The notes: generated by a model from the letters alone, not told the origin. A stretch of 64,000 nt of DNA from an uncultured Oscillospiraceae bacterium (GCA_947168655.1 CAMVMU010000004.1:1-64000), one strand, 5' to 3'; counted from the stretch's first letter, positions 8,900 through 18,126 are shown. Made by a program: numbers and translations.

Positions 8900-8972
8900 A
8901 ATGATCCCTCCTTTTCTGCCCCTATTCTACCTGCGCCGGGTCAAGAAAAAAGTCGAGATCCGTCGGGAAATC

Positions 8973-9004
8973 AAAAAAGCCCGACAGGCCATGGTCTGTC
9001 GGGC
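8973..9004 (-). terminator. Terminator of the dnaD-loader operon
   Basis: Stem GCCCGACAG / CTGTCGGGC with loop GCCATGGT is followed on the minus strand by TTTTTTGA. It lies 16 bases after the loader stop and upstream of noc. Confidence 0.88.
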
Positions 9005-9019
9005 AATGAAAACTCTGCA

Positions 9020-10015
9020 TTACTGCTGCCGGCGTTTCTGGCGGCGAATGTCCTCCCCAAAGAAGGGAAGTACCTCAAACTCGCCCTCCAGCCGCGAGCG
9101 GATCTGCGGCGAATAGCGCTGGCCGATCTCCTCCGTGGTGAGGTTGGTGTTGATGATGGTGGGGCGTTTTGCCATCAGCCGGTCATTGAGCAGCTGATAG
9201 AGGGCGCTCTGGACAAAGGCAGTGGTCATCTCCGTGCCCAAATCGTCCACGATCAGCAGGTCGCAGGCCATGCAGCGCCTCAGATGCTCCTCCGCTTCCG
9301 CGTCTTCCTCCCGCCGGAATTTGACCTTCTCCAGCTGGGAAAAGATGTGACCGGCCGTATCGTAAACCACGGAATAGCCGCGCTCGCTGACCACCCGGGC
9401 GATGCAGGCGGACAGGAACGTCTTGCCGAGGCCGGAATCGCCGGACAACAGCAGATTCCCGCTGTTGGGCGCAAACTGCCTGGCATAGTCCCGGCAGGTG
9501 TCATACACCATCTCCATGTTCTGATAGGGGGAGATGCCGTAATCCTTCCATGGTGCGCGGCTATACCAATTGAAACTGAAATTCTCAAAACTGGCCGTAC
9601 CCATATCCAGCATGCTGGAGAGCTCCTCGATCTGGGCGCGGGTATAGTATTTTCTCAAACAGCGGCACATGGCGCCGTTGACAAATCCTTTGTCCTGGCA
9701 CAGGACGCACAGGGGCTTTTCCTCCAGCTCGTCCGCCTCGTAGCCCCGCTGCATCAGCAGCGAAGCGCGCTCCCGCTGCAGCTCCAGATTCCGGTCCCGG
9801 ATCACCCGCAGCGCCGGCAGCGGGTCAGTGCCCCGGCGCAGCGCCGAGGTCACGATCTGCGCCATGGTGCTGCGCAGTTCACGGTCGATCTCCTCCAGCC
9901 GGGGTATCTCCTGAAAAATCCTCCGCTGCCGGGCGGCAAAGGCCTCGGCGCGCTTCTCCCGGTCTGCGCGGAACCGCTCCAGGCTGATCTGCAGGACCTT
10001 TTCATCGTATGCCAT
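9020..10015 (-). CDS. dnaI: Replicative helicase loader, DnaC/DnaI-type AAA+ ATPase
   Basis: This protein of about 331 residues would load the DnaB/DnaC-type helicase during initiation or restart. After a helical N-terminal region there is a cysteine cluster near residue 102 (CVLCQDKG, then CRC) like the zinc site of DnaI. The AAA+ core has Walker A SGDSGLGKT, Walker B LLIVDDLGTE and the sensor region PTIINTNLT. I place the start at the ATG at 10015 (MAYDEKV), eleven bases after the dnaD stop and behind GGGGGCAAAG, rather than the ORF-track start inside dnaD. Pairing with dnaD strongly supports the role. IstB-like transposition helpers share this fold but lack the dnaD context. Confidence 0.88.
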   Translation of the reverse strand: MAYDEKVLQISLERFRADREKRAEAFAARQRRIFQEIPRLEEIDRELRSTMAQIVTSALRRGTDPLPALRVIRDRNLELQRERASLLMQRGYEADELEEKPLCVLCQDKGFVNGAMCRCLRKYYTRAQIEELSSMLDMGTASFENFSFNWYSRAPWKDYGISPYQNMEMVYDTCRDYARQFAPNSGNLLLSGDSGLGKTFLSACIARVVSERGYSVVYDTAGHIFSQLEKVKFRREEDAEAEEHLRRCMACDLLIVDDLGTEMTTAFVQSALYQLLNDRLMAKRPTIINTNLTTEEIGQRYSPQIRSRLEGEFEVLPFFGEDIRRQKRRQQ

Positions 10016-10026
10016 CTCTTTGCCCC

Positions 10027-10947
10027 CTACCGCTTGATGTACTGCTTCAGCCACTCATCCCGGCGGCTGCTCCCGTTGCCTTTTCCGCTGCCTGCTGCGC
10101 CGTCTGACTGTGGCTGCCGGTTGCCCTGCTCCACGTCCTCCGGCGTGCGCCAGCCCCGCTCCTGCCAGCGGCGCAATATGGCGTTCAAGTAGCGCCAGTT
10201 CAGCTCTTTTTTGTATAGGATCGTCTGGTCATAGGCAAGCGCCACCAGCTCCGGCGAGCAGCCCGACTCGATCCACCGGGCGATATAGCGCTCCTCGCTC
10301 TCCACCGGTTTGCGTCCCGCGATCTGCAGCGCGCGGAGATAGGCTCCCATCTGCCCCTGTCTCTCCGCGTACTGCCGCAGGTATTCGGCGGCAGACGCCT
10401 GGTCAAACAGGCCCAGTTTGGCCCAATAGTAGCCCTCTTTCTCGATCTGGCGCAGCGTGGGGCGGCGTCCCTCGCCGAAGCGGGCCTCAACACGGCTGAC
10501 GCAGTGGTTTACCAGCAGATAGATCACGTCCGGCGGCATGCCCAGGTCGTCGTAGAGTCCCGCCAGGATCTGGAGATCCGCCGGTTTCATTTTTTTACCC
10601 AGTTTGCTGTCTACCTGCGCCACCAGGGCGGCAAATGCGCTGTCTCCCTCCAGCATGGTGGTCACATCCTCGGTACTGTAGGTGGGACGCTCCTCCGCCG
10701 GTTCGGGCGGTGTGACGGCGCCATCCAGCAAACCCAGCTGCTGCAGCGTGTTTTCGGCGCCGGCCATGCGCAGCTCGCTCCAGCGCAGGCGGCTCTGGAT
10801 CTCCTGCGGCGTCACGCCGCCGGAGGCGCGCATCAGAAACAGGTAAAGCAGCGCCGCGTCACTGTCGGCCCGGGCGATCAGCTTGTCCAGCCGCGCTGCG
10901 CTCAGCGACACGGACTGATCCTCTCCGTGCAGGATATATCCGCTCAT
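10027..10947 (-). CDS. dnaD: DnaD-domain primosomal protein
   Basis: The 306-residue protein begins with a winged-helix-like region (about 15-75). Two DnaD/DnaB2 helical domains follow: one around residues 110-175 with the GYYWAKLGLFD segment, and one around 200-265 ending in YLNAILRRWQERGWRT, the conserved YxxxIxxxW-type motif that binds DNA. A glycine- and serine-rich linker and the tail RRDEWLKQYIKR finish the protein. DnaD-family proteins act with DnaA and the loader to open DNA and recruit helicase. The loader gene follows at 11 bases, so they form an operon driven by the promoter at 10980-11008. It could be called DnaD or a DnaB-like paralogue. Confidence 0.85.
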   Translation of the reverse strand: MSGYILHGEDQSVSLSAARLDKLIARADSDAALLYLFLMRASGGVTPQEIQSRLRWSELRMAGAENTLQQLGLLDGAVTPPEPAEERPTYSTEDVTTMLEGDSAFAALVAQVDSKLGKKMKPADLQILAGLYDDLGMPPDVIYLLVNHCVSRVEARFGEGRRPTLRQIEKEGYYWAKLGLFDQASAAEYLRQYAERQGQMGAYLRALQIAGRKPVESEERYIARWIESGCSPELVALAYDQTILYKKELNWRYLNAILRRWQERGWRTPEDVEQGNRQPQSDGAAGSGKGNGSSRRDEWLKQYIKR

Positions 10948-10979
10948 GATGGCACCTCCCCTCCGAAATATGTTCTTTC

Positions 10980-11008
10980 ATTTTACAATAAAAGTCCGTT
11001 TTCGTAAA
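10980..11008 (-). promoter_or_regulatory. SigA-type promoter for dnaD-loader
   Basis: On the minus strand TTTACG, a 17-base spacer and TAAAAT lie about 35 bases upstream of dnaD, back to back with the zapA promoter. Confidence 0.6.
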
Positions 11009-11046
11009 GACATGCCTTCCCGATTTTAAAAATTTCCTGTCGATGC

Positions 11047-11075
11047 TTTACGGATATGGTGGATTGTGGTATAAT
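11047..11075 (+). promoter_or_regulatory. Extended -10 promoter for zapA
   Basis: TTTACG, a 17-base spacer and TATAAT with an upstream TGG (TGGTATAAT) lie about 70 bases before zapA. The same -35 word occurs in the divergent dnaD promoter. Confidence 0.65.
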
Positions 11076-11146
11076 TCATTCTGTATAAGTGTTATTATGC
11101 CCGGAAATATAAAAGAGGGCAATCTGAGAAAGGATGGGATATCACC

Positions 11147-11461
11147 ATGGCAAATCGCGTAACGATGAACATCTGCGGGGAGAGTTACACCCTGATCGCA
11201 GAGGAGAGCCCCTCCTACATGGAGCGGGTAGGCAACCTGGTCAACGAGCAGCTCACCCGTGTCATGGAGGGCACCAAGGCCAGCCGCACCGACGCCGCCA
11301 TTCTGGCCGCCATCAATATCGCCGATGAGCTGCTGAAGTCCCAGGAGAGCGCCGAGAACCTGCGCCGCCAGCTCAAGACCTATCTGGACGAGGCCGCCCA
11401 GGCCAAGAACGAGGTCTCCGAACTGAAGCGTCAGCTGTTCAAGGCGCAGAACCGCAAATAA
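11147..11461 (+). CDS. zapA: Cell division protein ZapA
   Basis: ZapA bundles FtsZ filaments at the division ring. This 104-residue protein has the family layout: an N-terminal strand-rich head (RVTMNICGESYTLIAEE), the YMERVGNLVNEQL helix, the DAAILAAINIADELLKSQE core helix, and a C-terminal coiled coil (about 60-100). GAAAGGATG precedes the ATG by 10 bases. The stop TAA shares its last A with the ATG of the U32 gene, indicating coupled translation. The zapA-U32 pairing is common in Firmicutes. Confidence 0.93.
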   Translation: MANRVTMNICGESYTLIAEESPSYMERVGNLVNEQLTRVMEGTKASRTDAAILAAINIADELLKSQESAENLRRQLKTYLDEAAQAKNEVSELKRQLFKAQNRK

Positions 11462-13539
11462 TGATCGAGCTGCTCTCCCCCGCGGGATCGTGGGACGCGC
11501 TCATCGCCGCCGTACAGAGCGGCGCTGACGCCGTGTATATGGGTTTCGGCAGTTTCAACGCCCGCCGCAACGCCCAGAATTTTTCCGATGAGGAGTTTGC
11601 CCGGGCGGTTGCATACTGCCACCTGCGGGGTGTGAAGGTCTATCTGACGCTGAACACTCTGCTGAACGACCGGGAGCTGCCAGCCGCAGCGGATGCTTTG
11701 CGCCGCGCCAGCGACATGGGCGTGGACGCCGTGCTGATACAGGACTGGGGCGTACTGTCCCTTGCCCGCCAGGTTGCGCCGGATCTGCCCGTCCACGCCA
11801 GTACCCAGATGAGCCTGTTTACCGCGGGTGGCGCGAGGCTGGCAGAAAAGCTGGGCATCGAGCGGGTGGTGCTGGCCCGTGAACTGAGCCGGAAGGACAT
11901 TGCCGCCATCTGCGCCGGTTGTGACGCCGAGGTGGAGGTGTTCGTCCACGGTGCGCTGTGCATGTGCTATTCCGGCCAGTGCGCCATGAGTGCCCTGATC
12001 GGTCAGCGCAGCGGCAACCGGGGCACCTGTGCCCAGCCCTGCCGCCTGCCCTACGGGGTCAACGGTCCCTGCGCGGTCGATCACCCGCTGAGCCTGAAGG
12101 ACGCCAACCTCTCCGCCTACCTGCGTGAGCTGGAGGAGCTGGGCGTGGCCTGCCTGAAGATCGAGGGGCGTATGAAGCGGCCGGAATACGTGGCGGTGGT
12201 CACCGCCATCTACCGCCGGCTGCTGGATGAAAAGCGTGCGCCCACGCCCCGGGAGGCCAAGGAGCTGGAGGCGGCGTTCAGCCGCGACGGCTTCACCGAC
12301 GGGTACTATCGGGGTGAAAAGGGCGCCCATATGCTGGGCACCCGCCCGGAGAACGCCCGTTGGCCCGAGGATCTGTTTGCCAGAGCGCGTCAGGAGTATG
12401 AAAACGGCGAGCACCGCCCGGTTCCTGTTGTCATGAACTGCACGGTCCGCGCCGGAGAACCGGCTGCGCTGACCGCGGAGGCCCGGTCCGCACACGTCCA
12501 GGTCACCGGTCCCGTGCCGGAGACCGCCCGCACCCGACCGGTCTCGGCGGAGGATCTGTGCCAGCGGCTGTCCAAGACCGGCGGCACGGCGTTTGTGCCC
12601 GCATCTGTCAATGCAGACGTGGAGGATGGGCTCTCCCTGTCCGCCGGCGCCATCAACGGTCTCCGCCGCCAGGCGCTGGAGGAGCTGACCGAACAGCTCT
12701 CCCGCCGCCCCATTTGCGGCACATGGCCCCGGCGCACCGCAGAAGAAGTCCCTCTGCCCCCCTGCCCGGACCTGCCGAAGAAGCCACAGCTCACCTGCTC
12801 CATCGCCAGAGCCGATCAACTGACGGCGGAACTGGCCGAAAACGCCGAGGCCGTGTATATTCCCCTGGAGCTTCTGGATACAATGGAATTGGCCCCCTTC
12901 GCCCAACAGACGAAGCTGTTTGCCGTCCTTCCCCGTGTCTACCGCACCGAGGACGAGGCCGCCTTCCGCGCCAGGCTAAAAGGCGCAGCCGAACTCACCG
13001 GCGCGGTGGTGGGCAATCTGGGCCACCTTTCCATTGTGGAGGGGCTGGGCCTGGAGCTCCGGGGCGATTTCGGGCTGAACGTGTTCAACTCCCGTTCCCT
13101 GCTGTTTCTCCGGGAACAGGGACTCCAGAGCGCCACCGTGTCCTTTGAGCTGCGGCACCAGCAGGTGCGGGATCTGCAGAAGTATCTGCCCTGCGAGGCC
13201 ATCGTCTACGGCCGTCTGCCTCTGATGATCACGGAGAACTGCGCCGCCGCCAACCGCACCGGCTGTACCCACGGCAAGGGCTGCACCCTTACCGACCGCA
13301 CCGGTGCCGACTTCCCTGTTCTGTGCGCCTACGGCTGCCGCAACGAGATTCAGAACAGCCGCGTCCTGTTTCTGGCGGACAAGCCCGAATATCAGCGCTG
13401 CGGCCTGACCTATGCCCGCCTGCGGTTCACCACCGAGTCCCCGGAGGAGTGCCTGTCCGTTCTGCGCCGCTATCAGGGACACAGTGACTGGACCCCCGCC
13501 GACTACACACGGGGTCTTTTCTACCGCGGCGTGGACTGA
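11461..13539 (+). CDS. U32 family protein with DUF3656 (RlhA-like rRNA hydroxylation family)
   Basis: The 692-residue protein starts with a U32 domain (LLSPAGSWDALIAAVQSGADAVYMGF). It carries a cysteine set around residues 165-200 (CMCYSGQC, GTCAQPCR) that can hold an Fe-S cluster, and the signature LKIEGRMKRPEYV near residue 235. A long C-terminal half corresponds to DUF3656 plus a second U32-like region (EAIVYGRLPLMITENC). U32 proteins were called collagenase-like peptidases. Characterised members such as E. coli RlhA and TrhP/YegQ instead hydroxylate RNA bases. With no protease motif visible, an RNA-modifying role is more likely, most simply 23S rRNA C2501 hydroxylation. The exact substrate is inference. 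Confidence 0.88.
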   Translation: MIELLSPAGSWDALIAAVQSGADAVYMGFGSFNARRNAQNFSDEEFARAVAYCHLRGVKVYLTLNTLLNDRELPAAADALRRASDMGVDAVLIQDWGVLSLARQVAPDLPVHASTQMSLFTAGGARLAEKLGIERVVLARELSRKDIAAICAGCDAEVEVFVHGALCMCYSGQCAMSALIGQRSGNRGTCAQPCRLPYGVNGPCAVDHPLSLKDANLSAYLRELEELGVACLKIEGRMKRPEYVAVVTAIYRRLLDEKRAPTPREAKELEAAFSRDGFTDGYYRGEKGAHMLGTRPENARWPEDLFARARQEYENGEHRPVPVVMNCTVRAGEPAALTAEARSAHVQVTGPVPETARTRPVSAEDLCQRLSKTGGTAFVPASVNADVEDGLSLSAGAINGLRRQALEELTEQLSRRPICGTWPRRTAEEVPLPPCPDLPKKPQLTCSIARADQLTAELAENAEAVYIPLELLDTMELAPFAQQTKLFAVLPRVYRTEDEAAFRARLKGAAELTGAVVGNLGHLSIVEGLGLELRGDFGLNVFNSRSLLFLREQGLQSATVSFELRHQQVRDLQKYLPCEAIVYGRLPLMITENCAAANRTGCTHGKGCTLTDRTGADFPVLCAYGCRNEIQNSRVLFLADKPEYQRCGLTYARLRFTTESPEECLSVLRRYQGHSDWTPADYTRGLFYRGVD

Positions 13540-13561
13540 TTTGGTTCAAAAAAAGATTATT

Positions 13562-13583
13562 ATCTGTAATATATTATACAGAT
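13562..13583. promoter_or_regulatory. AT-rich near-palindrome upstream of dut
   Basis: ATCTGTA (13562-13568) and TACAGAT (13577-13583) are inverted around AATATATTA; 18 of 22 bases are self-complementary. It sits about 30 bases before dut in the only gap between the zapA-U32 and dut-mrdA gene runs. It may be an operator or a promoter element. Confidence 0.4.
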
Positions 13584-13613
13584 TATACGTATAGTTTTCG
13601 TAACAGGAGTCAA

Positions 13614-14072
13614 ATGACCGATATGGAACTAAAGATCAAGGCTCTTTCCCCCCACATCGGGCGGGATATCCCCGTGCCCCATTTTGCCACGCCCGGCGCC
13701 GCCGCCATGGACCTGTGTGCCTGCGTGGACGGGCCGGTGACGCTGGCCGCCGGAGAGCGTACGCTGATCCCCACGGGGATCGCCATTGCCCTCCCGGACC
13801 CCGGCTATGTGGCGCTGGTGTTCGCCCGCAGCGGTCTGGGCATCAAAAAGGGCATCTGTCTTTCCAACGGCGTTGGCGTCATCGACAGCGACTACCGGGG
13901 CGAGATCGGCGTGGGGCTGGTGAATCTGTCCGGCGTGAGTTACACCATTCAGCCCGGCGACCGCATCGCCCAGCTGATGGTGGTGCCGGTGGTGCAGCCC
14001 ACTGTCTCCCTTGTGGACGAATTGGACGAGACAGAGCGGGGCCGGGGCGGCTTTGGCTCCACGGGGCGGTGA
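13614..14072 (+). CDS. dut: Deoxyuridine 5'-triphosphate nucleotidohydrolase
   Basis: dUTPase hydrolyses dUTP to dUMP and pyrophosphate, keeping uracil out of DNA and feeding thymidylate synthesis. The 152-residue trimeric-type enzyme shows all five motifs: I AAMDLCA, II FARSGLGIKKG, III GVGVIDSDYRGEIGV, IV PGDRIAQLM, and V RGRGGFGSTGR at the C-terminus, which closes the active site. CAGGAG lies 5 bases before the ATG at 13614; an in-frame ATG three codons later is an alternative start. It leads a run dut-maf-mreC-mreD-mrdA. Confidence 0.96.
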   Translation: MTDMELKIKALSPHIGRDIPVPHFATPGAAAMDLCACVDGPVTLAAGERTLIPTGIAIALPDPGYVALVFARSGLGIKKGICLSNGVGVIDSDYRGEIGVGLVNLSGVSYTIQPGDRIAQLMVVPVVQPTVSLVDELDETERGRGGFGSTGR

Positions 14073-14077
14073 GCGCC

Positions 14078-14662
14078 ATGACGAAAATCGTGCTGGCCTC
14101 CGGCTCTCCCCGGCGGCAGGAACTGCTGCGCCGCATTGGCATTGAGAATTTTACCGTTCGCGTACCCCACGTGGAGGAGTATTATCCCGACGGCCTGACG
14201 CCCCGGGAGATCGTCACGTACATCTCAAGAGAAAAGTCCTTTGCCGTACCCTCTGAACCTGATGAGATCGTCATCACCGCCGACACCATGGTGTTTCTGG
14301 ATGACGCGAGGCTGGGCAAGCCCCGGGATGAGGCCCATGCCCTGGAGATGCTGACCGCCCTGCAGGGGCGGTGCCATACCGTCTGCACCGGCGTCACCGT
14401 GCGCCAGGGGGATCGTGCCGTCAGTGACGTTCAGTCTACTCAGGTTTTTTTCCGCTCCGCCAGCCGGGATGAGCTTTTGGCTTATATTGCCGGCGGCGAG
14501 CCCATGGACAAGGCCGGGGCCTACGGCGTGCAGGGCCAGGGCGCGCTGCTGGTGGAGCGCATCGACGGCGACTTTTTTAATGTTATGGGTCTGCCTGTTG
14601 TCCTGTTGCAGCGGATGCTGGCCCAGTTCGGCATCCATCTGCTACCCCCTGTTCAGGAGTGA
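14078..14662 (+). CDS. maf: Maf-family nucleoside triphosphate pyrophosphatase
   Basis: The 194-residue protein matches the Maf/YhdE family, which removes pyrophosphate from dTTP, UTP and modified nucleotides and has been linked to septum inhibition. Motifs seen are LASGSPRRQELL at the N-terminus, TADTMVFLDD with the catalytic aspartate, KPRDEAHALEML, and the C-terminal AGAYGVQGQGALLVERIDGDFFNVMGLP. The ORF-track line starts 121 codons too early, in another frame of dut; the ATG at 14078 lies five bases after the dut stop. Its position just before mreC is the classic maf-mreCD arrangement. Confidence 0.95.
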   Translation: MTKIVLASGSPRRQELLRRIGIENFTVRVPHVEEYYPDGLTPREIVTYISREKSFAVPSEPDEIVITADTMVFLDDARLGKPRDEAHALEMLTALQGRCHTVCTGVTVRQGDRAVSDVQSTQVFFRSASRDELLAYIAGGEPMDKAGAYGVQGQGALLVERIDGDFFNVMGLPVVLLQRMLAQFGIHLLPPVQE

Positions 14663-14664
14663 AT

Positions 14665-15498
14665 ATGAAGCGATTTTTTACCAAAAATGGAATCTTGCTG
14701 CTTACCGCCGTCACCATTGTGGCGGTGGCGCTGTGCATTGCGTCCGCTGTCAGCAGCGGAACAGGGTTCTTGTATAATGCAGCCGGCGTCATCGCCTCTC
14801 CGTTCCGCAGCCTGGGTGCCACGGTGTCCGGCTGGGTACAGAGCGTCGGGGATCATTTTCAGAGCATCGAAGCGCTGCAGCAGGAAAACGAGGAGCTGCG
14901 CCGCGAGAATGCCCGCCTTCAGGCGGATATCCGTCAGGCAGAGACCGACAGCGCAGAAAACAAAAAGCTCCGCAACATTCTGGAGCTGCGCAAGCAGCGG
15001 CGGGATTTTGCCCTGGAGTCCGCCCACATCACTCAACAGAGCTTCTCCAACTGGTCCTCTGCATTGACGCTGAGCAAGGGGACCGCCTCTGGCATTGCCA
15101 TTGGCAACTGCGTGGTGGATGAATATGGCTATCTGGTGGGCATTGTCACCGATGCCGGGCTCAACTGGAGCACCGTCACCACCATTGTGGACCCGGAGTC
15201 CAAGCTGGGGGCTGCCGTGTTTCGCACCAAGGAACCGGCCATCGTCACAGGCGAGCTGCGCCTGCTGAGTGCGGGCAAGCTGCGACTGAGCTACATCCAG
15301 GGGGAGCTGATCAACGGCGACCTGATCGTCACGTCCGGTCTGGGCGGTTACTATCCCTCTGACCTGGTGATCGGCACGGTAGAGGACGTTCTGGCCGACG
15401 ACAGCGGCATGGGGCAATACGCCATCCTGTCCCCTATGACCGATCTGGACAGTCTGTCCGAGGTCTTTGTCATCACCGCTTTTGAAGTGGTGGAGTGA
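14665..15498 (+). CDS. mreC: Rod shape-determining protein MreC
   Basis: MreC is a bitopic membrane protein that activates the PBP2-RodA elongation complex. The 277-residue sequence has an N-terminal membrane helix (about 8-30) and a coiled coil (about 65-115, LQQENEELRRENARLQ). A beta-rich periplasmic-type domain follows, containing NCVVDEYGYLVGIVTDAG and the GLGGYYPSDLVIG segment. I prefer the ATG at 14665 over the GTG two codons earlier because CAGGAG then has normal spacing. It lies 2 bases after maf. No mreB is present in the window. Confidence 0.95.
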   Translation: MKRFFTKNGILLLTAVTIVAVALCIASAVSSGTGFLYNAAGVIASPFRSLGATVSGWVQSVGDHFQSIEALQQENEELRRENARLQADIRQAETDSAENKKLRNILELRKQRRDFALESAHITQQSFSNWSSALTLSKGTASGIAIGNCVVDEYGYLVGIVTDAGLNWSTVTTIVDPESKLGAAVFRTKEPAIVTGELRLLSAGKLRLSYIQGELINGDLIVTSGLGGYYPSDLVIGTVEDVLADDSGMGQYAILSPMTDLDSLSEVFVITAFEVVE

Positions 15499-15507
15499 GG
15501 CGCGGTT

Positions 15508-16014
15508 ATGAGTCAGAGAAACGCATTGTACCGCTGGATCTTCTACGGTCTGGCCGCCGGATTGTTCCTCCTTTTCCAGAATATGCTGCTGACTCGGCTG
15601 CAATTGTGGGGTATCCATCCCTTTCTGCCGCCCATATTGGCGGTGATGCCAGCCGTATGGGAGGACCGGCAGGAAAGTCTGTGCGCCGGGGCTGTTTTTG
15701 GACTTCTTTGTGATTTGACCATCCGGCCGCCGATCCCCTGTTTTTACGTTCTCGTATTTGCCGCGGCTGCCTTTCTGGCCGGTCTGATCTCCACCCGGTG
15801 GATCCAGCCCGGGTTCTTCTGCGCTTTGACCGCCTCTCTGGCGGCGCTGCTGCTCAACGGGGCGTTTTACGCCCTGGTTTTCTCCGTCCGCGGCATCAAC
15901 GATATGGCGGCGTCCGCTTCCATTACGGGGCGGGAGCTTCTGCTGACACTGCCGCTGACTCCCTTCGTCTACCTGCTCTTCCGACACATCCGCCGCCGAT
16001 TCCCGGCGGATTAA
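15508..16014 (+). CDS. mreD: Rod shape-determining protein MreD
   Basis: This 168-residue, very hydrophobic protein has about five predicted membrane helices (for example WIFYGLAAGLFLLFQNML, FYVLVFAAAAFLAGL, FCALTASLAALLLNGAFYALVF). It starts 9 bases after mreC and is followed by the PBP2 gene. MreD is poorly conserved in sequence, so the call rests on size, topology and position between mreC and mrdA. It is a membrane component of the elongasome. Confidence 0.9.
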   Translation: MSQRNALYRWIFYGLAAGLFLLFQNMLLTRLQLWGIHPFLPPILAVMPAVWEDRQESLCAGAVFGLLCDLTIRPPIPCFYVLVFAAAAFLAGLISTRWIQPGFFCALTASLAALLLNGAFYALVFSVRGINDMAASASITGRELLLTLPLTPFVYLLFRHIRRRFPAD

Positions 16015-16098
16015 TTCGGTCTCCCAAGGAACCCCTATCCCTCGGAAATCCGCGCGCTTTGCGCTTTTACGGGGATTGTTTTATAAAAGGAGCTGACC

Positions 16099-18117
16099 AT
16101 GAATCAGAATCCACTAAAACCGAAGCTGGCTGCTGTGGCCGTGTTTTTTTCCCTGTTTCTGCTTCTGTTTTTTATCACCTTGTATAACGCTCAGATCGTC
16201 CACGGCAGTGAGTATCAGGCCCAGTCCCGGATCAGCAACGCCACGACCCAGGAAGTCGCTGCCGCCCGCGGCGTGATCACCGACCGTAACGGCAAGCTTC
16301 TGGTGGGCAACCGCCTGACCTATACGCTCACATTGTCCGGCAATGCGTTCTCCGACGATGCGCAGGCCAATGATACCATCATCCGCCTGCTTCAGCTGTG
16401 CCGGGAGAACGACATCACCTGGCAGGATTCGCTGCCCGTCAGTCAGACGGTTCCCTTTTCCTATTTGTCCAACGCCCTGGACAACGATACCTTCTCCGAT
16501 TTTCTGAAGGCGAAAAAATACTCTCCGTCCGGCAAGCTCACCCTTACCGCCGCCCGGCTGATGGAGCGGCTGCGCACCGATTGGGGAATTCCCTCCACTC
16601 TCTCCGACGAGGAAGCCCGCCAGATCATCGGCATTCGCTATGAACTGGCGGCACATTCGACCTATCTCCTGGCCGGGGACGTGCCCGTTGCCCTGATCAG
16701 TCAGATCGTGGATGCCCAGTTTACCGGCGTCACCGTGGGAACCTCCACCGTCCGGACCTATTATACTCCCTATGCAGCCCACGTCCTTGGCCGCATTTCC
16801 CGCATCTACGCCGAGAATTGGGACAAGTACAAAGAGCTGGGCTATTCCATGAACGCTCTGGTGGGATCCAGCGGAGTGGAGGCCGCCTTTGAGTCCTATC
16901 TCCACGGCACCGACGGTACCCGTCTCATTACCACCGATGAAAACGGCCGCATTACCGGCGAGCTTTACACCAAGCCGCCCCAGCCAGGCCATACTGTGTC
17001 TCTGTCTCTGGATATCGACTTTCAGCAGGATGTGGAGGAGACGCTTGGCCGCACCATTGAGAGCATGATCGACGAGGACGGCATCCAGCGCGGCGGCGCC
17101 GCCGCTGTGGTCAAGGTGGGCACCGGGGAGGTGCTGGCACTGGCCTCCTACCCCACCTATGATCTGGCAAATTTTGACCGGATCTACAACGATCTGCTGG
17201 AAGATCCCCGGCTGCCCATGTTCAACCGGGCCACCGACGGCACCTACGCCCCCGGCTCCACCTTTAAGCCCTGCACGGCAGTGGCTGCACTGGAGAGCGG
17301 CATCATCACCCCCTCCTCTACCATTCGCACCAAGGGCATCTATACCTATTATCCCTATCCCCAGCCCACCTGCTGGATTTATGGCCAGAGCGGCAGAAAC
17401 CACGGCAGCATCAACGTCAGCCAGGCTCTCACCGTGTCCTGCAATTACTTTTTCTTTGAGGTGGGCCGTCTGATGGGCATCGACACGCTGGACGATTACG
17501 CCACGCAGTTCGGTCTGGGCCAGCACACCGGCATCGAGATCGGTGATTCCTCCGGTGCTCTGGCCTCCCCCGCCTATGCCGAATCCCATGAGCTGGATTG
17601 GACCGATGGCCAGACCCTTACAGCCGCCATCGGTCAGAGTTACAATTTGTTTACCCCCCTGCAGCTGGCCAACTATACCGCCACCCTTGCTTCCGGCGGC
17701 GAACACTATCAGGCGCATCTGCTCAAGGACGTGAAGACATACGACAACGCTGAGATGGTCTATGTTTGGGATGAGGAACCCCTGAATGTGGTGGAGATGA
17801 GCGCCAGCACCCAGCAGGCCGTGCGTGTGGGCATGCGCAACCTGGTGCTCCACGGCAACATCTCCTCTCTGTTTACCCGCTGCATTGTCCCGGCCGCCGC
17901 AAAAACCGGCACGGCTCAGGTGGGCACCGAGATCAACAACGGCATCCTGGTGGCCTACGCCCCCTACGACAACCCGGAGATCGCCGTAGCGGTGGTCATT
18001 GAAAAGGGCGGCGGCGGCTACTATCTGGGCAACACCGTGGTGGATATCATCAATGCCTACTTCTCCCGGGATGACAGCACCGCGGAGATTGTCGGTGAAA
18101 ATGCTTTGTTGAAGTGA
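16099..18117 (+). CDS. mrdA: Penicillin-binding protein 2 (elongation-specific transpeptidase)
   Basis: The 672-residue class B PBP has one N-terminal membrane helix (about 11-30). A dimerisation/pedestal region (AARGVITDRNGKLL) and a C-terminal transpeptidase domain follow. Active-site motifs are visible: GSTFKP (SxxK) near residue 390, SCNYF (SxN) near 447, and KTGTAQ (KTG) near 600. It cross-links peptidoglycan during side-wall growth together with RodA, MreC and MreD. AAAAGGAGCTGACC precedes the ATG. The 84-base gap after mreD contains a short hairpin-prone stretch but no clear terminator, so one operon is likely. Confidence 0.95.
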   Translation: MNQNPLKPKLAAVAVFFSLFLLLFFITLYNAQIVHGSEYQAQSRISNATTQEVAAARGVITDRNGKLLVGNRLTYTLTLSGNAFSDDAQANDTIIRLLQLCRENDITWQDSLPVSQTVPFSYLSNALDNDTFSDFLKAKKYSPSGKLTLTAARLMERLRTDWGIPSTLSDEEARQIIGIRYELAAHSTYLLAGDVPVALISQIVDAQFTGVTVGTSTVRTYYTPYAAHVLGRISRIYAENWDKYKELGYSMNALVGSSGVEAAFESYLHGTDGTRLITTDENGRITGELYTKPPQPGHTVSLSLDIDFQQDVEETLGRTIESMIDEDGIQRGGAAAVVKVGTGEVLALASYPTYDLANFDRIYNDLLEDPRLPMFNRATDGTYAPGSTFKPCTAVAALESGIITPSSTIRTKGIYTYYPYPQPTCWIYGQSGRNHGSINVSQALTVSCNYFFFEVGRLMGIDTLDDYATQFGLGQHTGIEIGDSSGALASPAYAESHELDWTDGQTLTAAIGQSYNLFTPLQLANYTATLASGGEHYQAHLLKDVKTYDNAEMVYVWDEEPLNVVEMSASTQQAVRVGMRNLVLHGNISSLFTRCIVPAAAKTGTAQVGTEINNGILVAYAPYDNPEIAVAVVIEKGGGGYYLGNTVVDIINAYFSRDDSTAEIVGENALLK

Positions 18118-18126
18118 GATTTCAGT

